DNA from: Mesorhabditis belari
Taxonomy: Eukaryota > Nematoda > Chromadorea > Rhabditida > Rhabditidae
DNA: 64,000 nucleotides
Assembly (NCBI GenBank): GCA_958450365.1
Contig: CAUEEP010000245.1
Span: 1,054,001-1,118,000 of the forward strand
Reading direction: 5' to 3'
The translations under genes were made by a program, and so were the position numbers. How positions within the stretch are numbered: position 1 is the first letter of the stretch; each line of letters opens with the position of its first letter. Shown piece after piece: positions 33,870-45,100 of the stretch. The notes beneath the pieces are model-generated. The model had not been told where the DNA came from, did no database searches, and saw nothing but the letters and a program-made list of their open reading frames with translations.

Positions 33870-34080
33870 AATTGAATTCAATTCTGATCGCACGATATCG
33901 CACGCAATTCTGATCGATACCAAGGTACGATAGAAGCACTTTTAATAGTTCTCTTCTTACCTGTTAATAGTAAAAAGACGATAATCCCTTATTTTTCAAG
34001 TGTTACTGTATTTTTAAAACTGCTCACAAAAGCAGCTCAGGTTCCGCCAGGCAAAGCCAGAAAAATACCTGACTTCTGGA
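33870..34080. repeat. Rearranged copies of guanylyl cyclase intron 1
   Basis: Three blocks match intron 1 in a changed arrangement: GATCGCACGATATCGCACGC (about 30530), AATAGTAAAAAGACGATAA (about 30693) and AAAGCAGCTCAGGTTCCGCC (about 30203). Confidence 0.75.
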
Positions 34081-34373
34081 ATTTTAGATTTTATACAATT
34101 AGGCTTTAAATCGAATTCTTCTAGCCCTCAAAATGCTCTTAGAAGCTATTGAATCGTTCTTTAGACGTCTTAAAGTTCTCAATTTTCTTCCCAAAAATAT
34201 CCTCTATTCTTTATCTTAATAAATTCTTCATTTCCTTCTTTCTTTCTTTTCTTCGATTGCCCGTGAGAATCTCAAAAATCCTGAAATTTTTTTTGAATTT
34301 AACTTGGAGTAAGAAAGATGACTCAAAACTTTTAATTCTTAACTAATTTTCCATTTTCTTTTGCGGTAAATAC

Positions 34374-34773
34374 AGGGGTGGGACAAATGCGACCTTTTTT
34401 TGCGCACCTTGACATTTGCGCACATTTTTTTGCTGGAAAAGGCCTTAGGAAAGGTCGTAGAACTTCAAAAATGTTTTCATATAAGGGAATCGTATGCGTA
34501 GATTCCGAATTTCGACAAATCAGACCTCGCTGGCACGTCAAATTTGGGCTAAAAGGCAAAAACTACGCAACTTAACGCTTTTCGCAGTTTTTGCCTTTTA
34601 GCCCAAATTTGACGTGTCAGCGAGGTCTGATTTGTCGAAATTCTGAATTTACGCATACGATTCCCTTATATGGAAAGGTTTTGAAGCTCGACCTTCTAAG
34701 GCCTTTTCCAGCAAAAAAAAGGTGCGCAAATGTCCAGGTGCGCAAAAAAAAGGTCGCATTTGTCCCACCCCCC
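34374..34773. mobile_element. Near-perfect 400 bp palindrome (family C foldback)
   Basis: Left end GGGGTGGGACAAATGCGACC, right end its reverse complement. Arms of nearly 190 bp run almost to the centre, near AACTACGCAACTTAACGC. Other copies: 42014-42343, 50894-51352, 53258-53411. Confidence 0.9.
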
Positions 34774-34965
34774 AAAATGATGAAAATTTTCAAAGAAACC
34801 ATTTAAAATTTGATATTGATTGAATGTTTTAAAAAGCTTTGTTTATTAGCTGAATATCTTTCTTTATTAGCTGATAAAGTTGAATATCTTTCTTTATCAG
34901 CTGAATATCTTTCTTTACCAGCTGAACATCTTTATCAGCTGAATTTGTCCCACCCCCATAAATAC

Positions 34966-35771
34966 GGGAGGTAGTCAAATGAGCGCCAACAATTGGGCGC
35001 CAATCATTTCAGCGCCAACGATTTGGCTCACGCTTATTTCAGCGCCACTCATTTGAGCGCCGTGCCAAAAATGACTGGAAAACAATCATTTGAGCGCCAA
35101 ATTAAAAAAGGCCCTAAAAACGTTCATTTAAGCGCCGGGCCAAAATGACTGGAAAACGTTCATTTCAGCGCGACTAAATTTTAATATTTTTGCTTTCTAC
35201 GCTGCTTTTGCATGTTTTTTAGGGTTTTGCTTCTGTTTTTACACTTTTTTTTCACTCATTTGACCTAGGGCACAGTAGTAGGCATCAAATGCGCGGAAAA
35301 AATTGTTAGATTAGCTCGTATTTAAGGTTTTTTTGGTGAAAATGTGTAAATTTGCTAGTTGTATGATATTTTCCCCCAATAGCGTGCTTTTTCACCGTTT
35401 CTTGCCGTTTTCGTTTACAATTTGCTTACAGTTAACATAGTTCTTTGCTTAGGCTCGTGAACTGCGCAAGAAGTGGCGAGACAAAGGAGCACTCTGAGTC
35501 AAAGTAACGTTTTGTTCATGATTTATTTTGGTTTATTTTGCTGCCAAGAATTATTTTTATCTTTAGATGATTTAGATAAAAACATACAGTAAAAACTTTG
35601 AGATCATGCAGAAAATGCAAAAATAACATGCATATACAGAATGGGCTGATTCGGCGCTGAAATGAATGTTTTCCAGTCATTTTTGGTGCGGCGCTGAAAT
35701 GAACGCGCGCTAAAATGATTGGCGCTGAAATGATTGGCGCTCAATTTTTGGCGCTCATTTGACTACCTCCC
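34966..35771. mobile_element. 806 bp element with 8-base target duplication (hAT-like)
   Basis: Ends GGGAGGTAGTCAAATGAGCG and its complement CGCTCATTTGACTACCTCCC. Subterminal GCGCCAATCATTTCAGCGCC blocks are also inverted. Both sides are flanked by ATAAATAC (34958-34965 and 35772-35779), the 8-base duplication expected of hAT elements. No transposase is seen, so it is non-autonomous. Confidence 0.85.
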
Positions 35772-36075
35772 ATAAATACTGCAATAGTATCTAACTCGAT
35801 AGGAGCGTCGCGTAGTCTAAATTATGATGAGAAATTGTTGTTTGTTTGTTGTTGTTTTTTTTGCCATTTTTCAATTATCTATTTTCTAAGCTCTGCTTAA
35901 TGCTAAAAATATATATTAGATCTCAAAAAATCACCCATTTTCTCTACTTGAATTTGATATCTAAGAACGCAGAAATAAACGTACTAGTGTCAAGATATGA
36001 GCGTTTGTTTTTGAGAGGAAACTTAGACTACGCAACGCTTCTTTTGGGGGTTTCTATTAGAGTATTTTAAGGTAT
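35772..36075. mobile_element. Family A foldback remnant
   Basis: Starts ATAAATACTGCAATAGTATC and ends TTTCTATTAGAGTATTTTAA with GTCGCGTAGTC near the left and GACTACGCAACGC near the right. The 806 bp element is inserted in its left tip. Confidence 0.6.
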
Positions 36076-36134
36076 TTTCTTTCAGTTTTCTTTTCACAAC
36101 TACTAATTTCAACAAAAAATTCTTTTAGAAAACG

Positions 36135-36890
36135 ATGGGTCAACGATTATATCTCATTTTTGCATTGATACTCATTGCTTTCATAAGCACAATCAGCACA
36201 AGTAAGTTGATTTTGAAAGTTTGAGCTTTTTCAGTGATTCTCTCCTTAGAACGGTGACGGATCAGTCAAGCCAAGTCAAGCCTTTTTCAGTCATTCTTTC
36301 CTTAAAACGGTGACCGATCAGTCAAGCCAAGTCAAGCCTTTTCAGTCATTCTTTTCTTAAAACGGTGACTGATCGGTCAAGCCAAAGTGCGAGTCGATTG
36401 TATTCATGATTTACATAATATTAGGTAACTTGCCCCACTTTCCTTTACGATTTGAATCTTTTCGTTGAGATCAGTCAGTTAACGATAATGGTTTTCTTTT
36501 TATGTTGAATTAAATTGAAATTGAATTGAAATTGAATTGAAATTGAATTGAAAGTGATTGAAAAGAGCTAAGTTTTTCATATTCTTTTAGGGATAGTCCC
36601 AGCCGTTTCCCGTTTCAATTTCGAGAGAGCGAGAACGGTGCGACCATCGACGAGTCGTTTCGTTCTTGAAAGTTCGTCTAAAAATTGAGTAAAAGATATT
36701 GAAAGAAAGAAAATGATTCAAACAAAAAAATTCTTAAAACAAAACCCTTAATCTATTGTTTTGATTTCAAAATTCGAAAACCCCGTTTTCAGATTCGTAT
36801 AACAGCTATCATAATGGCTATCGTCCCCAATTCGGTCGTTATCAAATCGCTCCCGACGGCTCGACGATCATCAGCGATAAATGGTGGTAG
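36135..36890 (+). CDS. Small secreted protein, unknown
   Basis: Exon 1 (36135-36199) encodes MGQRLYLIFALILIAFISTI followed by ST, a strong signal peptide, and ends at GTAAGT. Exon 2 starts after TTTTAG near 36592 and encodes IVPAVSRFNFERARTVRPST. Exon 3 starts after TTTCAG at 36793 and encodes SYNSYHNGYRPQFGRYQIAP then DGSTIISDKWW and TAG at 36888-36890. The mature chain would be about 55 residues, basic, without cysteine and rich in Tyr and Arg. The donor of exon 2 is uncertain (GTTCGT, or a later one after a stop). AATAAA lies at 36957-36962. No family recognised. A broken copy of the last exon lies at 37675-37731. Confidence 0.5.
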
Positions 36891-37674
36891 AAATTCAACT
36901 ATTCAAATGAAATTGAAATATCAAATGAAATTCAAATAATCTTTTTGCTATTTGAAAATAAATTTGTTATTTTTTTGTTATTTTTCATTTGTCAAAGACT
37001 GTAAACACATTTGGGAAAATGGGAAAGTCGCAGAGAAGTTGCAGAGAAGTCTTTTGAAATTTAACATAAAGCTGATTTTAAGCTCACTTACCGCAGTTGT
37101 TGTCGTAGCATTGTAAGACGAGTAGCATTGTAGCGAGTAGCGAGTAGCACAACGAGTAGCATTGTAAGACGAAGAGCTCATATTGCAAGAACGCTAAAGA
37201 AAAGTTCTTTGTTTTCAATTTAATGAATAATACATCAACGATGCATTGCCCAGATCACCCGTGTTTCTTATTAGTTGTTGTTGTTGTTGTTGTTGTGGTT
37301 GTTGTTGTTGTGGTTATTGTTGTGGTTGTTCTTGTTGTGGTTATTTGTTGTGGTTGTTGTTGTTGTTGTTGTTGTGGTTGTTGTTGTGGTTGTTGTTGTG
37401 GTTGTTGTTGTTGTGGTTGTTGTTGTGGTTGTTGTTGTGGTTGTTGTTGCCAGTTGTTGTTGTTTGTCAGTTGTTGCCATTTGCAGAGAAGTCTTTTGAA
37501 ATTTAACATAAAGCTGATTTTAAGCTCACTTACCGTAGTTGTTGTCGTAGTTGTGTGTCGTTTTGATCTCTGGGGATTGGTATGCTAAAATGGTTTGCAG
37601 TAAACTACCGTATATAAACGGTAAGCTATTAAACGATTGTGGAAATTTGATGTTAGATTGTCAATGGGAATGGA

Positions 37675-37731
37675 GCGTTATCAAATCGCTCCCGACGGCT
37701 CGACGATCATCAGCGATAAATAGTGGTAGAA
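37675..37731 (+). pseudogene. Duplicate of last exon of the small secreted protein, with stop
   Basis: Repeats the end of exon 3 of the gene at 36135-36890, encoding RYQIAPDGSTIISDK, but the next codon is TAG where the parent has TGG. Similarity continues into the 3' flank as far as about 38115 and is interrupted by a foldback element at about 37759-38026. It is therefore a duplicated 3' end, not an independent gene. Confidence 0.65.
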
Positions 37732-37758
37732 GCTGAAATATCAAGTAAAATTCAAATA

Positions 37759-38026
37759 CCGTATTTCTTCGAATGAAGACCGGATAAAGAGTATCATCGC
37801 GTACTCTGCGTAGCAACCTTTTAAAATTTCTTTTCACCACATAAGCTTTCAATCCAAGTGCTATAGAGTTGACTACGGCTCAAAAAATCTTGGTGGCTCC
37901 CATGGTATTTTTAGGCCATTTTCCAGCTCTACTAACACTTGACGAACTTTTTCTGAAAAGCACCACCCAAAGGGCTGCCTGAGAAATTACCCGATATCCT
38001 CTTATCCAGTCCCCTATTCCCAGCTC
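37759..38026. mobile_element. Family H foldback inserted in a duplicated flank
   Basis: Begins CCGTATTTCTTCGAATGAAG. The uninterrupted parent sequence at about 36931-36945 (TTCAAATAATCTTTTTGCTA) shows the site before insertion. Confidence 0.8.
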
Positions 38027-38227
38027 TGACCAATCTTTTTGCTATTTATCAATTCCTTGTGTTATTTATTTGTTATTTTTCATTTGTCAAAGACTGTAAG
38101 CACATTTGGGGAAATGGGGAAATTTTTTTGGATCGCCTAGAGGCCCACCAAGAGACTAACCCCGGAAAAATGGTTGTAACACTCGAAATTTTGATTTGCA
38201 ATTTCATTCACTCAAAGTTTCTCGAAT

Positions 38228-39081
38228 GAGAAAAATATTCGGGGCTTTGCTGTTTCTTTTTTCAATATTTGGACAGACCAAAACACAGACAGCGATATGG
38301 AATCGTAAGTTTTAGAAAAGTTGGATATGGATACAATATGGATAAAGTTTAAAGTCTTACAGTCAATATCATATGAATAACTTGACGCTGGCGAGTGAGG
38401 CTGAGTTTTTCGACAGCAAAAGTGCGCTAGCTTTCTCTCCGAAACGATTTGAGTTCTTGCCGTCTACGATAGTTGAATAAGGTCATCGGATATTTGATGC
38501 ACGTGCCCATTCCATTGAGAATCTAACTTTGAGCTCAAATATCTCAGTGTTGGGCTATTAAGTTACAAATATTCTGTAACTGTAAAAAGACTGGTTTTTC
38601 AAATCAGAAGCGATTGCATTCTGATCTGCCTACCAAGCAGAGAAGCGCCAATCTTGTAATTATCCGGACGCGGCCTCGCCACGCTCCTTTGCCATTGGCT
38701 AACTTTGAACCCAAATATCTTGGCGTTGGCTGTTCAATTTGCAAATTATTGCGTATCATTGGATGCGCCGAGTCTTTCTCTGTAGATTCGTGAAAAACTA
38801 TTTTTCCACGGACAGCCCAACACTAGTAAATTTGAGCTCAAGAGTTACTTTTAATGGGAAGGCAAGGTGCGTCTCAAATTTTCCACAATCGTTTAATAGC
38901 TATCGTTTATAAATGTATACGGTAGTTTACTGCAAACCATTTAGCATACCAATCCCCAGAGATCAAAACGACTACGACGCTACGACGCAACTACGGTAAG
39001 TGAGCTTAAAAAGTCAGCTTTATATGTTAAATTTCAAAGACTTCTCTGCATGGCAACAACTGACAAACAACAACAACTGGC

Positions 39082-39123
<42 letters not shown>

Positions 39124-42100
39124 CCCCACAACCACAAGAAACATTTGCAGATCTCTGCAATGTATCGTTGATGTATTATTCTTTAAATTGATCAAAAAGA
39201 ACTTCTTTAGCGTTCTTGCAATACAGGCTCTTCGTCTTACAATGCTACTCGTTGTGCAGTAAAGTTTATGGGATTTTTTCGTTACAGCACCGAATGAAAA
39301 CGTTCAAAACAGTGCCGTCAAATCTCTCGAAATCCGAAAAACTAAATCGGTTCAATTTTTATATCAAAAAAATCCTTGTGTTCTTGGCTTCATGATGGGT
39401 GAAATAGTTTTTCAAAAAAAAAGTTAATATTTCATAGATAAAATTAGTGTTCGTGTGTGTCAAATGATACTCAGTTGGTTAACTGAATATCTTTCAGGAA
39501 TATTTAATACATTGAGCAATCTATTAAATCTACCGTATTTCTTCGAATGAAGACCGAAGGTAAAGTATGATCGCGTACTCCTGCGTAGCAGCCCTTTTAA
39601 AATTTCTTTTCTGCATAAAAGCTTTCAATTAAGTGCTATAGAGTTGGAAATGAAACAAAATACCACATGAGCTAACAGATTTGATCTGAAATTTGATTTG
39701 AAAATCTGTTAGCTCATGTGGTTTTTTGAGTCCCCGTACAACCTTTTGGCACTTCGTGCCGCTCCCCCCTGAAAAAAAATTTTTCTCTTTTGCTACCTTC
39801 TTGTACTGCGATCCCCCCCCCCCCCAGTCTTCTATTCTAAGAAAGCTACGATATTGAATCTATTAAATATTAACTTTTTTTTTAAAAAACTGTTTCACCC
39901 ATCATGTAGCCCAGAGTAAAGAAATTTTTGATATAAAAATTGAACCGGTTTATTATTTTAGTTGTGAGAAATTTGACGGCGCTTTTTTTTTAAGGTTTTC
40001 CTATTATCGTGCTGTTTTAACTACATTCTAGTTGATTTCTTTTTCCAACAAAATTTTAGTTTTGGCAAGTACCATGAATGAAACCATCACGACAACAACG
40101 ATTGATTCTTTCGATTGGAATGTGGGTTGTTAAGAAAAATTGATTATGATTCTAAAAACTTTACATTCTCATGAGTTATTTTGATTAAGAGTTAGCTATC
40201 AGTAATTCTAAATATACAGTTCAGACGACAACAACCGCTACAACTCCATCAGCACTCGAAACAAAAGCGACAACGATCACAGCACTCCCGATAAGCGTTA
40301 GTAAACGCTACAAACTTATTTTAGCCTAGCTATTCTTTTTAGGATTTTAAAAATCCTTTAAAAGCGCCAAGAAACTTGATTTATTTTTACAGCAACTATT
40401 GGGTTAAGTATGATGAAAATTTGTTGTTATAAGTAAACTTCATCCCGACCTGATTAACTGTTTATGTTACGCTGATCAAAGAAAGCACACTTTATTTGAA
40501 ACTTTTCCAACGCTTTTACAGGCCACAAAAAGCACGGTTACAAAGCCAACAAAGTACTTCACCTTCAAAATCACAAAACCCGAGATGGGAGGAAATCACA
40601 ACGAGAGGAAATCACAACGAACCACAACGAGATGGGAGGGAAATGCGACTGTGCTTCTCAAATCGAAACACTTTTGCAAACCAAATTTCAGCGCCGCACC
40701 ACCACCGAAAAACAACGGCATCAACAATGAAAAGAATAACCCCATCACATTTCCAATATCCGTGCATTCGTTCGGCATTCTTTCATCTGCCAGCTGACAA
40801 TCACCCAACCGACAGATCAGCCCCAAATATTATACTTGGATGCTCACTGTATAATCGTTTAGCTTATAGCTTAGCTTTCGCTTTCAAACACAAAAATATC
40901 CGCTATAAATCCCACAAAAGTCACTTACAAGAAGACGACAAAACCGACTAAAACCCTTAGCGAAACGCGTTTACAATCATTTCAAGCCTTGTAAACATTC
41001 GGACATTTCATATTCCTCAAATTCAATAAAATAGGTGGCTTTTAGATAACGGATTAGCCGAAAGAAACGGAATATATCCTCAGAGAAAAAGTTTAAAACA
41101 GCCTATGATGTAAAAACATTTTAAAAATTGTTTTAAATTGAAAGTTTAAAGCAAAACCTTTAGTCAACTGGACAGCTCTACTGTAACCACGACTACCACC
41201 GATATCCATTTTGGCCGTTATGTTTTGCTGAACAGAAATTGTCCCAATTCCGTGTGTTTTCTAGTTGCTTGATATAAAAATGATCTAAAATTGGAAATAA
41301 GAAACAAAAGATGTTATTCTTTGAGATTTTAGATCGACAATACAACAACAACAGCAACAGCAACAGCAACAACAACAACAACAGACAACAACAGCAACAG
41401 CAACAGCAACAACAACAACTTCCACCATCACTACGATGAGCGGTGATGGTGGTAAATTTGATTTTCATTCAAAACTCAAAAGCATCTTGAAATCCTATAA
41501 AACTTGGGGACTCTAATTATTATTCTGATTTATTGATTCTAATGATTAAAGTGACTAAATCAAAGTTCATTGGTTGACAACGATACAAACAACGTTCACT
41601 TTTTCAAAGCTCAATGTCACCACGACTACAACAAAGGTTCTTGCTGAAATTTGTTAAAAAAACTAAGCCTTTACTTTTCTATCTGTACTGGCTTACTATT
41701 ATGCATGTAGTTGTACATTTGTAAACTTGAAATTAGACAAGTCCCGGTTTAAATGGAAAAACGACAACGACAACAACGACGACAACGACAACAACATCCA
41801 CTAGAAACTCTTCAACAACGAACCTGAGCGATTTACCAACTGAAATGCCCACTTCAACCAATCAACCAAACTCTTCAGACATGTTTTTGGATGGGCAAAG
41901 GTTTGGACTTTGACTTTGACTAGAAATATTAGGTTGAACCGAATGGAATAGCCGTTTTCTAAATAACAACTTTATTGATATACTACAAAAAACAATAATT
42001 ATTCGAAAAGATTGGGGGTGGGACAAATGCGACCTTTTTTTTGCGCACCTGGCATTTGCGCACCTTTTTCGCTGGAAAGGCCTCAGGGAGGTCGTAGAGC

Positions 42101-45100
42101 TTCCAAAATGTTTTCCTAGAAGGGACTCGAATACGTAGATTCCGAATTTCGATAAATCGAGACCTCGCTGACACGTCAAATTTGGGCTAAAGGGCAAAAA
42201 GCCCAAATTTGACTTATCAGCGAGGTTTGATTTGTCGAAATTCGGAATCTACGCACACGATTCCCTATCGGGGAAATATTTTCGAAGCTCTACGGCCTTT
42301 TCCAGCAAAAAAAAAAAGTGCCGCTCGCGTCCCCATTCCCCCAAAAGATTCGAAAAGATTCGAAAAGATGTTCACCATTATTTTCGATGGTCTTTCCTAC
42401 TTGAAATCTTACAATCATGACAATTACAGTCCTTTAAAGCTCACTATCAGGCTAACAAATGATACTTTACTTTACTTTTTACATATTAGGTCCTCATCGA
42501 CATCCCCTTCATCATCAGATGATATTTCTCTTCCAACAAATCAACCCGAGTCGAGTACCAATGATGAATGCAGTAAATTGAGATATATCGAAAATGACCT
42601 GTAATTTCAGCCGATGAGCCCGAACCCACACCAGAAGCGGCTTTGGATTCAAGCACAAATGCCCGGAAGTTCAATCTCCATTGACAGGTTAATGTTGAGC
42701 AAAGAAATAGCTACGTTAATTTTTAAAAGCAGCTTTTACGATACTAAAACGATTTTATAACATCTCGGTAACTTTAGAGTTCTCGAGCTCGCCTCAATCA
42801 TCGCCTAACAATTCGAGTGATTCAAGTCCGTCAGGTAAATGCCATTGTTAAGTGGGATTGTTTTTGAACAGCTTACAATTTGTTAGTCTTTACGGATTTA
42901 AAGCTTTTCTCTTTTAGTTTTTCTTTTAGCTTTCCTTTAAGCTTTTCCCTTTACAGCATAACAACTTGTAGCTCAAATAATTCCTCCAAATAATACTTTA
43001 GATTTCTCGAGCTCACCCGATCCAAGTGTTGACAATTCGAGTGATCCAACTGATCCGACTTTATCAAGTAAAAGATAACGTATCATTATCGATTCTTATC
43101 TAGACTGTTTTTATCCATTAGACCCAGCTTTACTTGAACATTTAATAAAATAAGTTTAAAATATCGGCATCTGAAATTTGATAACTGTTCAAGTAAAGCG
43201 AGGTTTGCCTCACCTCAACCTCACCTCAACCTCACCTCAGACCTCACCACAACCTCACCTCAACATCACCTCAACTCACCTCAATCCTCACACCTCAGCG
43301 CCCCTCAACCACTTCTTCAACATTTTCAAGTAAAAAAATCTTAACAAAGAGAAATGTTCAATAAAATGATTACCTTAAGCTACTTTTTCTAAACTTATGA
43401 TTAAAATTGGAATTATTCAGGTGATTCCACTTCTACTACATTTCAACATCAACCGATCTGATTGCTGCGAATGAAATGACATCAACGATCATGAATCAGC
43501 CAATAGGGAGATGTATAAGAATCAAATCTGACAAGCACAAGTAATCAAGAATGCATTTTTTTTAGATATTTGGTTTATTTCCAAAAAAAAAAAAATAATC
43601 CCAGGTGATTCTACGCCTCCTGAGAGCGATAGCACTTCACCACCTCTAAACGAATCTATTGAAACACCGGTGACAGGTAGCTTTTGAAAATTGAGCTTAA
43701 AGCAGCTTGATATAAGATTTTTATTAAAAAAATTGATCTAATATTTGAATTAAAACTGTTTAGAATCAGCAGGACTAACCGAAGAGTCAGGACTCGACGA
43801 CGAGCTCGAGTCAAACATCCTTGACACTGACTTTGAGTGACTCCACTTCAACTGCTACTGGTACCATAATAAAAGAAGTAGAAACACTATAAGTACAATT
43901 TTTTAGAAACTGATCCTAGTGGAGAGAACACGGAGTCGACAGTGGAAACGCGAACAACGAGAACTGCTGATATCACCGGAAGTGTCATGGACGATTCTAC
44001 AACTTGTAAGTGAAAAACCTTTAAGCACTTTTAAGCATTTCAATAATTGACTGAAATTTTTGATTGTTACAGTGTCAAATCTATATTGTAAGAAAGAAGG
44101 AATTGACAAGAAAGAGTAGATTTCTGGAGAGAGGATCGAACCCTCGACCTTTCACTTTCTGGACAATTACTGTAACCAATGAGCTATCCGGTACCTTGAC
44201 TTGTAAAGGATTGTCGTGACGATCTCGTGATCGAGATCACCACGTAGTGGAGTGTGGAGTGTCTCTAAAGGATTGTCGTGACGATCTCGTGATCGAGATC
44301 GCCACGTAAAGGAGTGTGGAGTGTCTCTAAAGGATTGTCGTGACGATCTCGTGATCGAGATCGCCACGTAGTGGAGTGTCTCTACTCTCCCAATCTCAAA
44401 CCACTGAACCAACTATTATCGCTGTAATAAAGATTATATCTAAACCAACAATAATCACTACAAGAATTTATCCAGTAACCCTTTCAACCACAACTACGGG
44501 ATCTACTGTGAGAGTGAATACGAATCAAACCATCACAACAACAAGAATTACAAATGTTCAAAATTCTACATTGCTTTACGATCCTGGATCAAGTAAGACT
44601 GGAAATAAAACAAGAGAATTGATTGTTTTAGACACGACAACAACTACAACTACCGGTGCTGGTTTGGTTTTCAGTTGAACGCTTTATTGTTGCTTTTTAG
44701 ATGTTGTGCATTCCCTGACTATACTACTTCAACCACTTCACCCATTTCCCACTCATCCGACTCGACAACTACAACTCATTGGTCTATTACTTAATCAAAG
44801 TTTGTGAGATTGTTGTGCACATTTCCAGATGGATTGGAATAATACGCAGAAATCAATCATAATCGGTGTAGATGAGACTTCCTGAGTGAACGAGGAAAAC
44901 ACAACAAAAGCACCGAGTAGGTCAACGATAAAAACAACTACTGTATCAAATGAACAAAACACGACAATAATGAGAAACACTGGAGGTGGTGGGAGGGAAC
45001 TGACAATGGAAGTGGAGATGGGATGGAAATGGAGGTGGATCAGCTGTTATAGGCGCACAAATAAAGTTATAGCTTATGTTCATACATACTCTTGGTACTG

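Larger units (their letters stand above)
37130..39260. repeat. Large inverted repeat with TTG tracts
   Basis: The arm 37130-37645 returns inverted at 38880-39260, including GTCTTTTGAAATTTAACATA and TGGTATGCTAAAATGGTTTG. The left arm holds a 180 bp TTG/TTGTGG tract (37272-37452); the right arm keeps only about 45 bases of CAA. The 1.2 kb between the arms contains the duplicated exon and the signal-peptide exon at 38228. Confidence 0.85.

Noticed and set aside
37246..37509. Poly-Gln, poly-Leu or poly-Cys protein from the TTG tract
   Set aside because: All frames of a simple repeat stay open; the tract is inside an inverted repeat and has no splice or start context.
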